The notes under the pieces are model-generated. The model made no database searches. It had not been told where the DNA came from and was given only the letters and a program-made list of their open reading frames with translations. Source: Tritrichomonas musculus (Eukaryota > Parabasalia > Tritrichomonadida > Tritrichomonadidae). Taken from it: 64,000 nt of DNA. Each line of letters opens with the position of its first letter. Positions within the stretch are counted from its first letter, which is position 1. Position numbers and translations under genes: made by a program. Of this stretch, positions 49,903-58,716 are shown piece by piece. The DNA lies in the NCBI GenBank assembly GCA_039105265.1, contig JAPFFF010000001.1, forward strand, positions 8,680,001 through 8,744,000, given 5' to 3'.

Positions 49903-50850
49903 TTACAATTCGTCTGATTTGGTAACATTTTTCTGATAGCGTTTTTTCATTCGATCAACAAATAAGTTAAATTCATCTTTATGCAAATCGAGAGTCTGCT
50001 TTAATTTTTCATCACTAATTTTCTTCAATTTTTCTGACAGCTCCCTAAATTCTTCTTTTGTTAATCTTGGTGTAGAATCAGGTGTTATATCAGGAGGATT
50101 TGTATTCTTCATATTTTTTGATGCAACTTTTCGATTTGGTTTGTCTTCAAGTTTAAATTGTGTAAAAATAAAAAGAAGAAATAAACTAAGGAAAATCATG
50201 GCAAAAATAAGAATTGCGATAGGATTGTTATTAATCCAATCTGACCATCTTTCAAATCTCGAATTTTCTAGTCTCCTTTTTTTTTCCTCGACAAGTTTAA
50301 GTAAGTGTAGCATATTTTGCTCAGCGGCCTTTTTATCTTGCTTTTCCTTCTCTTTTAAAAAATCATTAATAATTTCTTCTGGTGGTTTTTTTGGTTGCAT
50401 ACTTGGCATATTCAGTATTGTGTTCAGTTCATCAAAAAGAGAAAGTACATTTTGTTCATGTAAACTTGCAATATCAGGATCTGAATTATTTTGGTGAGTA
50501 GGCTTAGATGCACTAATATGTTCTATAAATTTTTTTTGAATAGAGAGAAGGGATAATGCCCGATCAAGATCGTTTTGGCTTTTATAAATTTCAACAAGAT
50601 GCCCTATAGAAAGTGCTGTTATTGAATAATCAATTAAAGTATTTGGCTGCTGTCTTGTAATGATTTCAAATGAATTTATTATGCTTTTATATTTTTTAAT
50701 TGCTTGATCAAATCGTTTTTGCATTTGAAGGATTTGGGCGATTTTAAATTCATTTTCAAGAGATGAGCTGGATATTTGCTTGTTGTTATCATTAACTTCC
50801 ATATTTTTTAAACACTCTTTTTTTTCAAACGAAAAGTAATTTAAAAACAT
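49903..50850 (-). CDS. Hypothetical membrane protein with TPR-like helices and one transmembrane span
   Basis: A 315-aa protein (or 299 aa from a second ATG at 50802, which gives a more hydrophilic N-terminus). Residues about 30-110 form helical pairs (FKIAQILQMQKRFDQAIKKY and SITALSIGHLVEIYKSQNDL) in the style of TPR repeats. Residues about 155-200 are a charged coiled coil. One span, IAILIFAMIFLSLFLLFIF, lies near residue 212-232, followed by a basic, helical 80-residue tail with alternating Lys/Glu (EEFRELSEKLKKISDEKL). I do not recognise the family. A tail-half anchored membrane protein with a cytosolic TPR-like face would suit organelle docking or trafficking roles. Confidence 0.65.
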   Translation of the reverse strand: MFLNYFSFEKKECLKNMEVNDNNKQISSSSLENEFKIAQILQMQKRFDQAIKKYKSIINSFEIITRQQPNTLIDYSITALSIGHLVEIYKSQNDLDRALSLLSIQKKFIEHISASKPTHQNNSDPDIASLHEQNVLSLFDELNTILNMPSMQPKKPPEEIINDFLKEKEKQDKKAAEQNMLHLLKLVEEKKRRLENSRFERWSDWINNNPIAILIFAMIFLSLFLLFIFTQFKLEDKPNRKVASKNMKNTNPPDITPDSTPRLTKEEFRELSEKLKKISDEKLKQTLDLHKDEFNLFVDRMKKRYQKNVTKSDEL

Positions 50851-51351
50851 TAATAAAAATTAGATCATCATATTTATATTTAGATAAAGTAATTATATAT
50901 TAATTTATTTTAACATAAATATAAATTGTTGCAAATTTTAATAGTATTTTCATAAGATAGAGTTATTTTTATTTCATTCCAATTTTAAATATTAATTATC
51001 TTAGTAAAAATATGAGTTATTCTCCCAAAAAGTAATAATAACTATATTTTACAATGAATGTGTATTGAAAAAAAATACTATTCGTTTCAGAAATTAATTG
51101 AATAAAATATATTTTACTCTATTTGAGAAATAATGTGATTCTAAATTATATTAAAATTTAATATTATTAAATATAGAAAACCTTGAAAACTTGATGCTTA
51201 GTATAATAAATGAAATAAACATCAATTAATTTCGAATTATAAAATTTAATCATATAGCAAATATTTTTAATTTTCATTAGAGTAAAATATACTTAATATC
51301 TATAGCTAACAAGAAAACTCTGATAAATGAATGCATGATAAAAATACTTGG
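50851..51351. other. Intergenic, nothing recognised
   Basis: About 500 AT-rich bases upstream of the minus-strand membrane protein gene; its promoter must lie here, but no clear Inr or element boundary is seen. Confidence 0.5.
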
Positions 51352-51359
51352 GTTTTATT

Positions 51360-52264
51360 AGAGGTGAGGCTGCGAAAATTTTTGGTATTTTTTAATAATA
51401 TTAATACATATTATTTTATTCCAGAATTAAATGCTATTTATGATAATTTCACTAATATTTTTTTCAGATTTTTAGCTATAAATCTATTTTTAAAATTGAA
51501 TAGCATCTATCTTATTATAATTTCAATTTTATCTTAATAAAAAAATTCTATTTACTCAAAATAATAAATAATTTAATTATCAATATTTAATATATAGATG
51601 TGAATATAATATTAAAATCTTCGACTAAGAATTATAAATCAAAATAATGATTTTTTATGACTTAACTAACTATCATCTAATTATAAGCATGATTTTTTTG
51701 GTAAATTATTGATAAATATTAAAATAAATACTTATTGTGAGGTTGATACCAAAATAAAAACAAATGAAATTATTTAGATATTTGTGAAGTTTACATCATT
51801 AACGTATATAGAATTATATTCAATATTAAACCTCAATCCTAGCTAAAATTGTAAAAAATTTTTTAAAAATATTTTGATATGTTTGCCAGCACCAGATAAG
51901 TTAAGAGATAAACTATAGTTATCCCTTTGGTCTTTAATATAGAAGAAAATTTCTCTTTAAATTGAAAAATATTTTTTTGAATTTTGACCAAAAACGCATT
52001 CATTGAATAGCTTTCTTATTAAAAAATAGATATCATCTATATACAAATGAAATTTAATGGTTGAAAAGAAAAAATAATGACGAATATATGAATTATGACA
52101 TTTTGAAATATCAATACAATTTCAATTTTTTTTGATTAAATCTGAAAAAAAGTATATGATATGAAAAGGTAACAAAACCATAATACTATATTTTTAATTT
52201 ATTTTTAATTTTGTTGATTATTATTCCTAAAAAAGTTCATTTAAAATTTCGCAGTCTCACCTCT
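51360..52264. mobile_element. hAT-type MITE with exact 8-bp target duplication
   Basis: AGAGGTGAGGCTGCGAAA at 51360 pairs with AGAGGTGAGACTGCGAAA read inward from 52264 (one mismatch in 18). GTTTTATT lies directly outside each end (51352-51359 and 52265-52272), an exact 8-bp duplication. AGAGGTG ends and 8-bp duplications are typical of hAT elements. The 905-bp body carries no transposase. Confidence 0.85.
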
Positions 52265-52272
52265 GTTTTATT

Positions 52273-52689
52273 TATTTGCCATTTTCAAATTGAAAATTTC
52301 AATTCAAATTAAACCAACTTTTTAAGAATTATTTTATTTGGCCAAAACTCCCAAAAGTTTATATACATAATTTAGCATTTATGTTAAATTTGATATAATA
52401 TTATGTTTTTGATACTTAGGAATCCGAAAAAATTATTCATCAAAATTTTGATATAGCCATGCACGTTAATTATCAAATTTCAATAAAGGGAGACGTTAAT
52501 CGGTGAAGTCATATAAAAACACACATATTTTTTTTTTTCAATTAATTAAATTAAAAAAAAAAATTATTGAAAAGAGTTATTTTAATGAAATTGATATCTA
52601 TTTCATTTTAACTTTGTATTTTGATCAAGAAGTGTATATAAAATAAATTGTTTTGAAATAAAAAGTTTACATTTTCCTCAAAAATTATT
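52273..52689. other. Intergenic, nothing recognised
   Basis: AT-rich sequence upstream of the 52.7-kb gene without supported features. Confidence 0.5.
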
Positions 52690-52700
52690 TCACTTCATTC
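52690..52700 (+). promoter_or_regulatory. Inr-like TCACTTCATTC upstream of the 52.7-kb gene
   Basis: TCACTTCATTC, holding a TCACTT and a TCATTC, lies about 20-29 bases before the ATG at 52719. Almost the same 11-mer occurs before the next gene. Confidence 0.5.
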
Positions 52701-52718
52701 TCTTTAACAGACCAACAA

Positions 52719-53258
52719 ATGCGCAGTTCTTTTTATCTCGAATGCTCTGGCTATGGCCAAAATGCATCAACTTCCAGAAGTACATATCCTGAACCACCTG
52801 TAATCGACGGGACTACCGAAGAGATTTTGAGTCTTCGCCGAAGAGTTATACATCACAATAACACCGCCTCTAGACTTGCCAGAGGTCCTCATCACTGGTC
52901 AAATATTCCTTCAGGTGCTGAGTATCAAAGAAATTTTGAGAGTAAATATCCAGGAATGAGATCTGGTCCCTATGATTCTGATTATGATCCTTCTTTCCCT
53001 TATCAAAGACTCAAGCCATTTCCACAAAAGCCAGCGTCTGACCTTTTGTTGTATTCAAATACAAATACATACTCACAATCTTACTTACAATCGCCATGTT
53101 ATGGCTCAAATTATTATGGAAATTCAAGCTTAATCGCACAAAATCGCCAAAACTCATCTCGCAGTTGTCGTCATAGCCATTTAGGCGGCAATGAAGATAG
53201 AATTAGAAAAGCACTTAAACATATTGACAATGCTTCAAAGATCTTAGAAAATTATTAA
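52719..53258 (+). CDS. Hypothetical tyrosine/serine-rich protein, 179 aa
   Basis: An intact frame starting at an ATG with an Inr-like word upstream. The middle is rich in Tyr, Ser, Pro and Asn with several short aromatic motifs (GPHHWSNIPSGAEYQRNFE, PYDSDYDPSFPYQRLKPFP, SYLQSPCYGSNYYGN). The first part contains a charged helix ILSLRRRVIHHNNTASRL; the last 20 residues another helix, RIRKALKHIDNASKILENY. There is no signal peptide or membrane span. Family and function are unknown. Small Tyr-rich proteins of this kind are found among cytoskeletal or microtubule-associated proteins, but nothing decides this. Confidence 0.7.
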   Translation: MRSSFYLECSGYGQNASTSRSTYPEPPVIDGTTEEILSLRRRVIHHNNTASRLARGPHHWSNIPSGAEYQRNFESKYPGMRSGPYDSDYDPSFPYQRLKPFPQKPASDLLLYSNTNTYSQSYLQSPCYGSNYYGNSSLIAQNRQNSSRSCRHSHLGGNEDRIRKALKHIDNASKILENY

Positions 53259-53459
53259 AAGTAATTTTTTCCCGTATTTTCATAAGTGCACCATTTATTT
53301 TTTATATCACATTTCACATTTTATATTCTCAAAATTTTAAAGGTTTATATCAATTTATCTTTTATAAATTTATAAAATAAATATTTAAAAACAATAAACA
53401 GCAAAAGTATTTTAGAAATTTCAAAAATAAACGAAATTAGAGAAATTCAATGGTTTATT

Positions 53460-53470
53460 TCACTTCATTT
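53460..53470 (+). promoter_or_regulatory. Inr-like TCACTTCATTT upstream of the ubiquitin-like gene
   Basis: Ten of eleven bases are the same as the word before the 52.7-kb gene, and the distance to the ATG (53494) is about 24-34 bases. Confidence 0.45.
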
Positions 53471-53493
53471 TTTAATTCGTTACTTTTCAAAAG

Positions 53494-53802
53494 ATGGCGA
53501 CCCCAGTTTTAAGTAAAACTCCCTCACCGATCGGCTTTGAAGTAGTCTTTAAATCAAAATTTGATAATGATATTGTTGTGTTGGTCAAAGAATCTTTTAA
53601 AACATTTGGTGATATCCATAAACAACTTAATGTTCAACAAGGCAGAACATACGATAATCATTTTTGCCTTCATGACCTCAGAAGAATAAATTTAAAAATG
53701 CTTACAGAGGATGATTTCATTAAAGATAATCAAACTATCGAAGAATTGGGATTAAAACATGGAACAAAAATATTTGTTCTCCCAAAAAATTACAAAAAAT
53801 AA
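53494..53802 (+). CDS. Small protein with a probable ubiquitin-like fold
   Basis: A 102-aa protein. After a short N-terminal tail (1-13), the pattern of strands and a helix fits a beta-grasp fold: FEVVFKSKFDNDIVVLVKES as a hairpin, FKTFGDIHKQLNVQQG as the helix, then HFCLHDLRRIN, a loop, and DNQTIEELGLKHGTKIFVLP resembling the ubiquitin segment where a short helix and TLxxxGIxxGxxI lead into the last strand. It does not end in Gly-Gly, so it would not be conjugated. Similar single-domain proteins serve as adaptors. Identity by eye is low and the assignment rests on the C-terminal pattern. Confidence 0.5.
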   Translation: MATPVLSKTPSPIGFEVVFKSKFDNDIVVLVKESFKTFGDIHKQLNVQQGRTYDNHFCLHDLRRINLKMLTEDDFIKDNQTIEELGLKHGTKIFVLPKNYKK

Positions 53803-54023
53803 ATAAAACGAAATAAATGTAGTTAAATTTCCATTATTTTTCTTTTTTATTATTATCTCTTTTCAAAGTTTTTGACTTTAATATAATGTCAACCATTAAA
53901 TGGTTGTTGACTATTTTATTAATTTCTATTTCTCCTAAGTTGCATCTAATGATTCAAAGAAAGAATAAAAATGAAAATTTATAATTGAAAAAAATAAATT
54001 TCTCAAAAAGTTTATCTTTTAAA

Positions 54024-54827
54024 ATGGAGATGGAAAATAAAAGCGATCAGCATGATGAAATACATGAAATTTCAACTAAATGTGATGATCTTATATATTC
54101 AGTTTCATTTATTTCGCCAAACTATCCTTCTTTTTTTATAAATATTCAAAAAGAAAATATACCAGAAGTAATTTTGGAATCGAAAAAAGAAAAAAATCAA
54201 GCAATTACTTCAGAGCTTTTATTAAATCATAAAATTAAAAACATTATGAATGCAAAGGCAATAAATGGTGAATTAAAATATTTAGTTGAATTATCAAACG
54301 GCAAAATTTCTTTAATTTCAAATAGTCTCGCTGATAAATTTGTTCCTGATAATGAAATGATCAGCTTTTTATTACATAAAATAAAGACTAATAAAAATAA
54401 TTCTATTCCCATACTCTCAAAAAATGATATATCTAATAATCCTCACATAAATTTCTTACAATTGCCATATTCTTTATCAAAATTATCTTATATCACAACC
54501 TTGAATTCATTTTCTCATTCAAATGATCTCAAACCGCTAACTTCAAAAAGCGATTTAATTACTAATCAATTAGATGTAAATATAGAATCTAAAGCTGTTT
54601 TGAATCTTAATAGTGATGAATGTATAGCCAAAGCTAATGCTGATGAAGCAAACCAGAAAAAAACAAAAAAAACTGAAAAGTCTACTTCCAGAAATTCTGA
54701 TAATAATGGTAACCAAGCTGCTATGATAACAAGATCAAGAGAATCGCCAAAAAAAACAGAGAGTAATTTTCAAATCAAAACGAATAAAAGAGAAGGTAGA
54801 CCAAAAAAATCAAAGAAGTCTAAATAA
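54024..54827 (+). CDS. Chromoshadow-like protein with basic tail (HP1-type candidate)
   Basis: A 267-aa protein from the ATG at 54024; the frame runs 13 codons further upstream without ATG. Residues about 67-115 (IKNIMNAKAINGELKYLVEL, then SNGKISLISNSLADKFVP and DNEMISFLLHKI) resemble the HP1 chromoshadow domain, which reads as I-x-x-A-x5-G-E-L-x-F-L-x4 and ends in a helix with the FYEERL pattern. The N-terminal 60 residues do not give a canonical chromodomain. The rest is Ser/Asn/Lys-rich, and the C-terminus is strongly basic with an AT-hook-like GRPKKSKKSK. A nuclear, chromatin-associated role is inferred. Other beta-sheet readers are possible. Confidence 0.45.
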   Translation: MEMENKSDQHDEIHEISTKCDDLIYSVSFISPNYPSFFINIQKENIPEVILESKKEKNQAITSELLLNHKIKNIMNAKAINGELKYLVELSNGKISLISNSLADKFVPDNEMISFLLHKIKTNKNNSIPILSKNDISNNPHINFLQLPYSLSKLSYITTLNSFSHSNDLKPLTSKSDLITNQLDVNIESKAVLNLNSDECIAKANADEANQKKTKKTEKSTSRNSDNNGNQAAMITRSRESPKKTESNFQIKTNKREGRPKKSKKSK

Positions 54828-55242
54828 TAGCAATTATTTTCATTTTCAAAATAGTAGGATCGCAATTATTTTGTTCATTCTCATTTTATTTTTTCATATG
54901 ATCATGTTATTGTTTAATTGTTATTTAAACTCGCATCATGTTTGTAGATAAATATAAAATATTCATTCATAATATTCAATATATTTCATGTGCTTACTCA
55001 TTATTCAAATGCTTCTGACATTTCTTAAGAGAGATCTTTTTTAATCTGTCTTATATGCAACCTTTGAAGTGAGAAATTAGGAATAATATATCAATACATT
55101 AAAAAGAAAGAAAAAGAAACACTTGCAGTAATATTTATTTTCTGAATAAAGAAATACATACTATTTAATTAGTGAAAATTTCCAAATAATTTTAGATATT
55201 TAACGCGCTAAGTTTGCCAAATAGAAGCCTTTTGATAAACCT
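54828..55242. other. Intergenic, nothing recognised
   Basis: AT-rich sequence between convergent genes with no supported feature. Confidence 0.5.
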
Positions 55243-55491
55243 TCATTTATCTGGTTGTTGATCTGAGTTTTTATTTGGCTGTAAATTTGCTTTGTCTTCA
55301 GAGAGTAAAGAATCACTTGGTTCTTCTGGTGTAAGTGAGTCGATATCTTTGTAAGATGGAGGCTTTTCGTCATTTTCTTGTGTTTTCTTAAAATCATATG
55401 TAGCTGAATTGAAAAATTTGACAGTTCCGCGCTTTTCTTTTATTCCTTCTTGAACTTGAAGGTCTCCAAATTTGGATTTATTTGATGACAT
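55243..55491 (-). CDS. Small acidic protein with faint endosulfine (ENSA/ARPP19) resemblance
   Basis: An 82-aa, largely disordered, hydrophilic protein from an ATG at 55491. The segment VKFFNSATYDFKK (about 24-36) lines up with the endosulfine core KYFDSGDYNMAK: Phe, Ser and Tyr fall in the same places, including the Ser that Greatwall kinase phosphorylates, but the Gly-Asp pair is replaced by Ala-Thr. The rest is Pro/Ser/Asp/Lys-rich. ENSA-type proteins inhibit PP2A-B55 and lie downstream of TOR in yeast. The length fits the family (80-120 aa). With one short motif the call is tentative; it may simply be an unrelated small protein. Confidence 0.35.
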   Translation of the reverse strand: MSSNKSKFGDLQVQEGIKEKRGTVKFFNSATYDFKKTQENDEKPPSYKDIDSLTPEEPSDSLLSEDKANLQPNKNSDQQPDK

Positions 55492-56345
55492 ATAAATTAT
55501 TGTTAATTGTGAATTTAATAGCCAAATAAATAGTGAAAATTATTAAATGAGTGAAAATTTCATAATATTTTGCTTTAGATTTCAATTCATTTGTTTTTTC
55601 ATATTGCAAATACATTTATGATGATTATAACAAAAAAATTTTTATGTCGTAAAATATTCAATTTTTCAACGATCATATCCTACAGAAAAATTTACCCAAC
55701 TGAATTTGAAATTCTTTTTTATTGGAGTTGGTACAAGGTTTTCATGAATTTTGAACGTATCTATAGTCAAAATTCATACTTTTTTGAAATTTGGTTAATC
55801 AAAAAATAAAATAAAAGAGCATCAAGTCTACGATTTTGATAAATATAAAGTTGATCTTTAATAGAAAAATTAATCATTTAAAAAACATGATTTTGTGAAA
55901 TAGTAATTAAAATAATGATTTGTATTTGTTTAATTTTTTATTTTAAAGTATTTTTTAATATAATTGTAGCTTTTATTATGTGTTATATATTTTGTATTTG
56001 AAGATATGCTATCATATTTATACGTGAAAAAATTTTAAAAATGTGATAAAATTATAAAAAGTTCGCATAAATCCCTGTAGTAAGTATTCATATTGTTTTA
56101 TTTAGCATTATTCCTTGAATCAATGTGTTTTACCTTAGGTCTCAGGTTGTTTTTCAACAATAACCAGTTATTGTGAAATATTTTTATTTGGTAAGCTATG
56201 AATACTCGAAACATATTTGGTAAAACAAATAATTACTAAATTAAAACAACAAGAATTCATGAAATCAAATTTGGTTGAGTTTCAAAGAGTTATAACAATT
56301 CAACGGTATTTGAATTTTGAATTGCATCCGATGATAAGACAATTC

Positions 56346-56376
<31 letters not shown>

Positions 56377-56740
56377 ATAAATTAAGCAAATATACTCTTG
56401 TTGTTATTTATTAGAATAGGTCCTGTTTGAATGCTATAAAAAGAAACGATAGAGTTTTTGAAAATGATATTTTGAATACAATATTTTGTTAATTATACAT
56501 TCAATATTGTATTCAAATATAAAAATTTTAAAAAAAAAGTTTTTAAAAAAATAAAAATTTAAAAATACCTAAAAAAATTAAAAAATCTTTTGTTAAATTT
56601 GTATTTTTTGTAAGATAAATCACCAAGCATAAAAAATAAATCTATCAATATTGCTTTTTTCTTAAATTTTTGTTAATTCTCTCAGTATTTATTTGATTAT
56701 ATTGAATTTTATTGAATATTAATTAATATTCCAAAGGTAT
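55492..56740. other. Gene-free region
   Basis: About 1.25 kb of AT-rich sequence holding a 29-base A run (56346-56374). Short open frames are present but none looks coding. No matching inverted ends were found. Confidence 0.5.
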
Positions 56741-58483
56741 ATGAATTCTACTGTTAAAACAGTAATCTGGTGGCTCCAATTTCTTGGCCCAATTATTGTG
56801 GCAATATTCTTTCTATTTAATGTTGTCAAACTCGATAAATCAAAGCCCAAAGCATCACCATGTTTAGGCGTAACCATTATCACAGCTCTTTGGTGGATTT
56901 TCGAGCCAATTCCAATTGTCATTACTGCATTTTTCCCTGTTTTTCTCCTTCCATTGTTTGCTGTTTCTACAGCATCTGCTGTTGCTTCGTCAATGTTTTC
57001 CGACACAAGTCTTGTTTTCCTTGGTGGTTTCATTTTTTCGACAGCAATGGTTAGATGGAACTTACACTCTCGAATCGCTCTTAAAACTGTTTTGATTTTT
57101 GGTTTAAGACCACGTATTTTACTCTGTGGAATTATGATTGTTACAGCGTTCCTATCAATGTGGATATCCAATACAGCAACAGCTCTTACAATGGTTCCAA
57201 ATGCTCTCGCTATCATCACAAAACTTGAGGAAATAACAGGCGATCCTTCTGGTGTTGAACCTTTTTCAAAATCTCTTTTCCTCGCAATTGCATTCTCAGC
57301 TTCAATTGGTGGAATGGCAACATTAATTGGTACACCACCAAACCTTATATTAACCCAAATCGCTAAAAAAACTTTTCCAGATGCCCCTGAAATTGGCTTT
57401 GCACAATTTTTATTCGTAGCTCTTCCAACAACTGTCGTCATAGTTGTCGTTATGTATCTTTTCTTTGTTTTTGTTTACATGCGCAAAATGAATATGCCAG
57501 ATAATGCTGATGAATCCGCATTTCGTGAAAACTATGAAAAACTTGGTAAGATGAAGCCAGCAGAAATTGTAATTGCTATTTCATTTATTATTCTTGCTCT
57601 ACTTTGGCTATTTCGTGGTGATATGAGTTTCAGCCCAACATCAAAATTAGTTGGTTGGGCAAATAAAATCCATCCGGGCACTGGTTCAAAATACATCAAT
57701 GATGGAACTGTAGCCATTTGTCTTGCAATGCTTCTTTTCATTATACGTGTACCTCAGCCATCAGTCGAAGAAGAAAAACAATTGATTAAAGCTGATGTAG
57801 ATCTTGAAATTGGTCATAAGCCTGTATCATGGCAACACCGAGAAGCTATGGATTTGTGCGACCTATCAGAAGACACTGATAATGAACTTGTTGATGAAAT
57901 AACTGAAGCAGACGTTTCAGTTCCAGAGATGGCTCCAGAAAAAGAAAAAGACATATGGGTACCAATTCTAGATTGGGAATATGCTCAACAGAAAATCCCT
58001 TGGACTATTCTTTTCCTCTTTTCTGGTGGTTTTGCATTAAATCAAGGTTTCACTGATTCGAAACTTAATGAGTGGATGGGAGATGTACTTAAAGGACTTG
58101 GAAATCTTCCTTTATTTGTACTTCTACTTTGTATTTGCTTTGTTACATCAATTTTATCAAATATTGCATCTAATACAGCATGCGCTAATATTCTTCTTCC
58201 AGTTGTAGGAATGCTTTCTCAGAAAGCTCAAAAATACCATCCCTGGCTTTTAATGATTCCAACAGCATTCTCAACTTCAACGTGCTTTATTATGCCCGTT
58301 GCAACTCCACCAAACTTAGTTTGCTATGGCTCTGGCAGATTAGCAATGAAGGACTTCATGATTGCTGGCTCTGCCATTAACATTGTCAGTGTTATTATTG
58401 TTATTGGAATGTCCATGGCTTTAATACCTCCAGTATTTCAAGCTAATTCGTTCCCTGATTGGGCAAAGCCGAATGAATCTTAA
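56741..58483 (+). CDS. DASS/SLC13-family anion (dicarboxylate/sulfate/phosphate) transporter
   Basis: A 580-aa protein with about eleven to twelve membrane segments. The two hallmark SNT motifs of the DASS family are present: WISNTATALTMVPNA (SNT at 144-146) and IASNTACANILLP (about 477-490), each followed by a conserved TPPN: ATLIGTPPNLIL and VATPPNLVCYG. These form the sodium and carboxylate binding sites in the bacterial VcINDY structure. A hydrophilic cytosolic loop of about 65 residues (EEEKQLIKADVDLEIG onward, near 340-410) is longer than usual. It probably moves dicarboxylates, citrate, sulfate or phosphate across the plasma or an internal membrane with sodium. The substrate cannot be told by eye. 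The length is normal for the family. Confidence 0.93.
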   Translation: MNSTVKTVIWWLQFLGPIIVAIFFLFNVVKLDKSKPKASPCLGVTIITALWWIFEPIPIVITAFFPVFLLPLFAVSTASAVASSMFSDTSLVFLGGFIFSTAMVRWNLHSRIALKTVLIFGLRPRILLCGIMIVTAFLSMWISNTATALTMVPNALAIITKLEEITGDPSGVEPFSKSLFLAIAFSASIGGMATLIGTPPNLILTQIAKKTFPDAPEIGFAQFLFVALPTTVVIVVVMYLFFVFVYMRKMNMPDNADESAFRENYEKLGKMKPAEIVIAISFIILALLWLFRGDMSFSPTSKLVGWANKIHPGTGSKYINDGTVAICLAMLLFIIRVPQPSVEEEKQLIKADVDLEIGHKPVSWQHREAMDLCDLSEDTDNELVDEITEADVSVPEMAPEKEKDIWVPILDWEYAQQKIPWTILFLFSGGFALNQGFTDSKLNEWMGDVLKGLGNLPLFVLLLCICFVTSILSNIASNTACANILLPVVGMLSQKAQKYHPWLLMIPTAFSTSTCFIMPVATPPNLVCYGSGRLAMKDFMIAGSAINIVSVIIVIGMSMALIPPVFQANSFPDWAKPNES

Positions 58484-58711
58484 TATTTAATGAATTTTTC
58501 TTTTTTTATGTATCATACAAAAAAACATTATTTTATCATTTTATTTTGGACTAACATCTAATAGTTATATAAAAGATTTTTTCTATTTTGTCTCTTTTTA
58601 CAACATAGAGCTTATTCAAGCAAAATAAGAGTTTTTTTTTTCGTTATATTTTTTCTTCAAAAAGTTTTATTCAATTTTTTAAAAGACAGATTTTAAAAAT
58701 TAAATTCAAGA

Positions 58712-58716
58712 TCATG
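58712..58716 (+). promoter_or_regulatory. Initiator (Inr) overlapping the Hsp70-like start codon
   Basis: ATCATGTCC sets TCA at 58712-58714 and the ATG at 58714, again a leader of nearly zero length. Confidence 0.45.

Noticed and set aside
55200-55397. 65-aa minus-strand frame overlapping the small acidic protein gene
   Set aside because: It is an alternative frame without conserved features; the 82-aa frame has the natural ATG and better composition.
56719-57441. 240-aa minus-strand frame opposite the transporter
   Set aside because: It overlaps the conserved SLC13 coding region and reads as low-grade basic repeats; a shadow frame.
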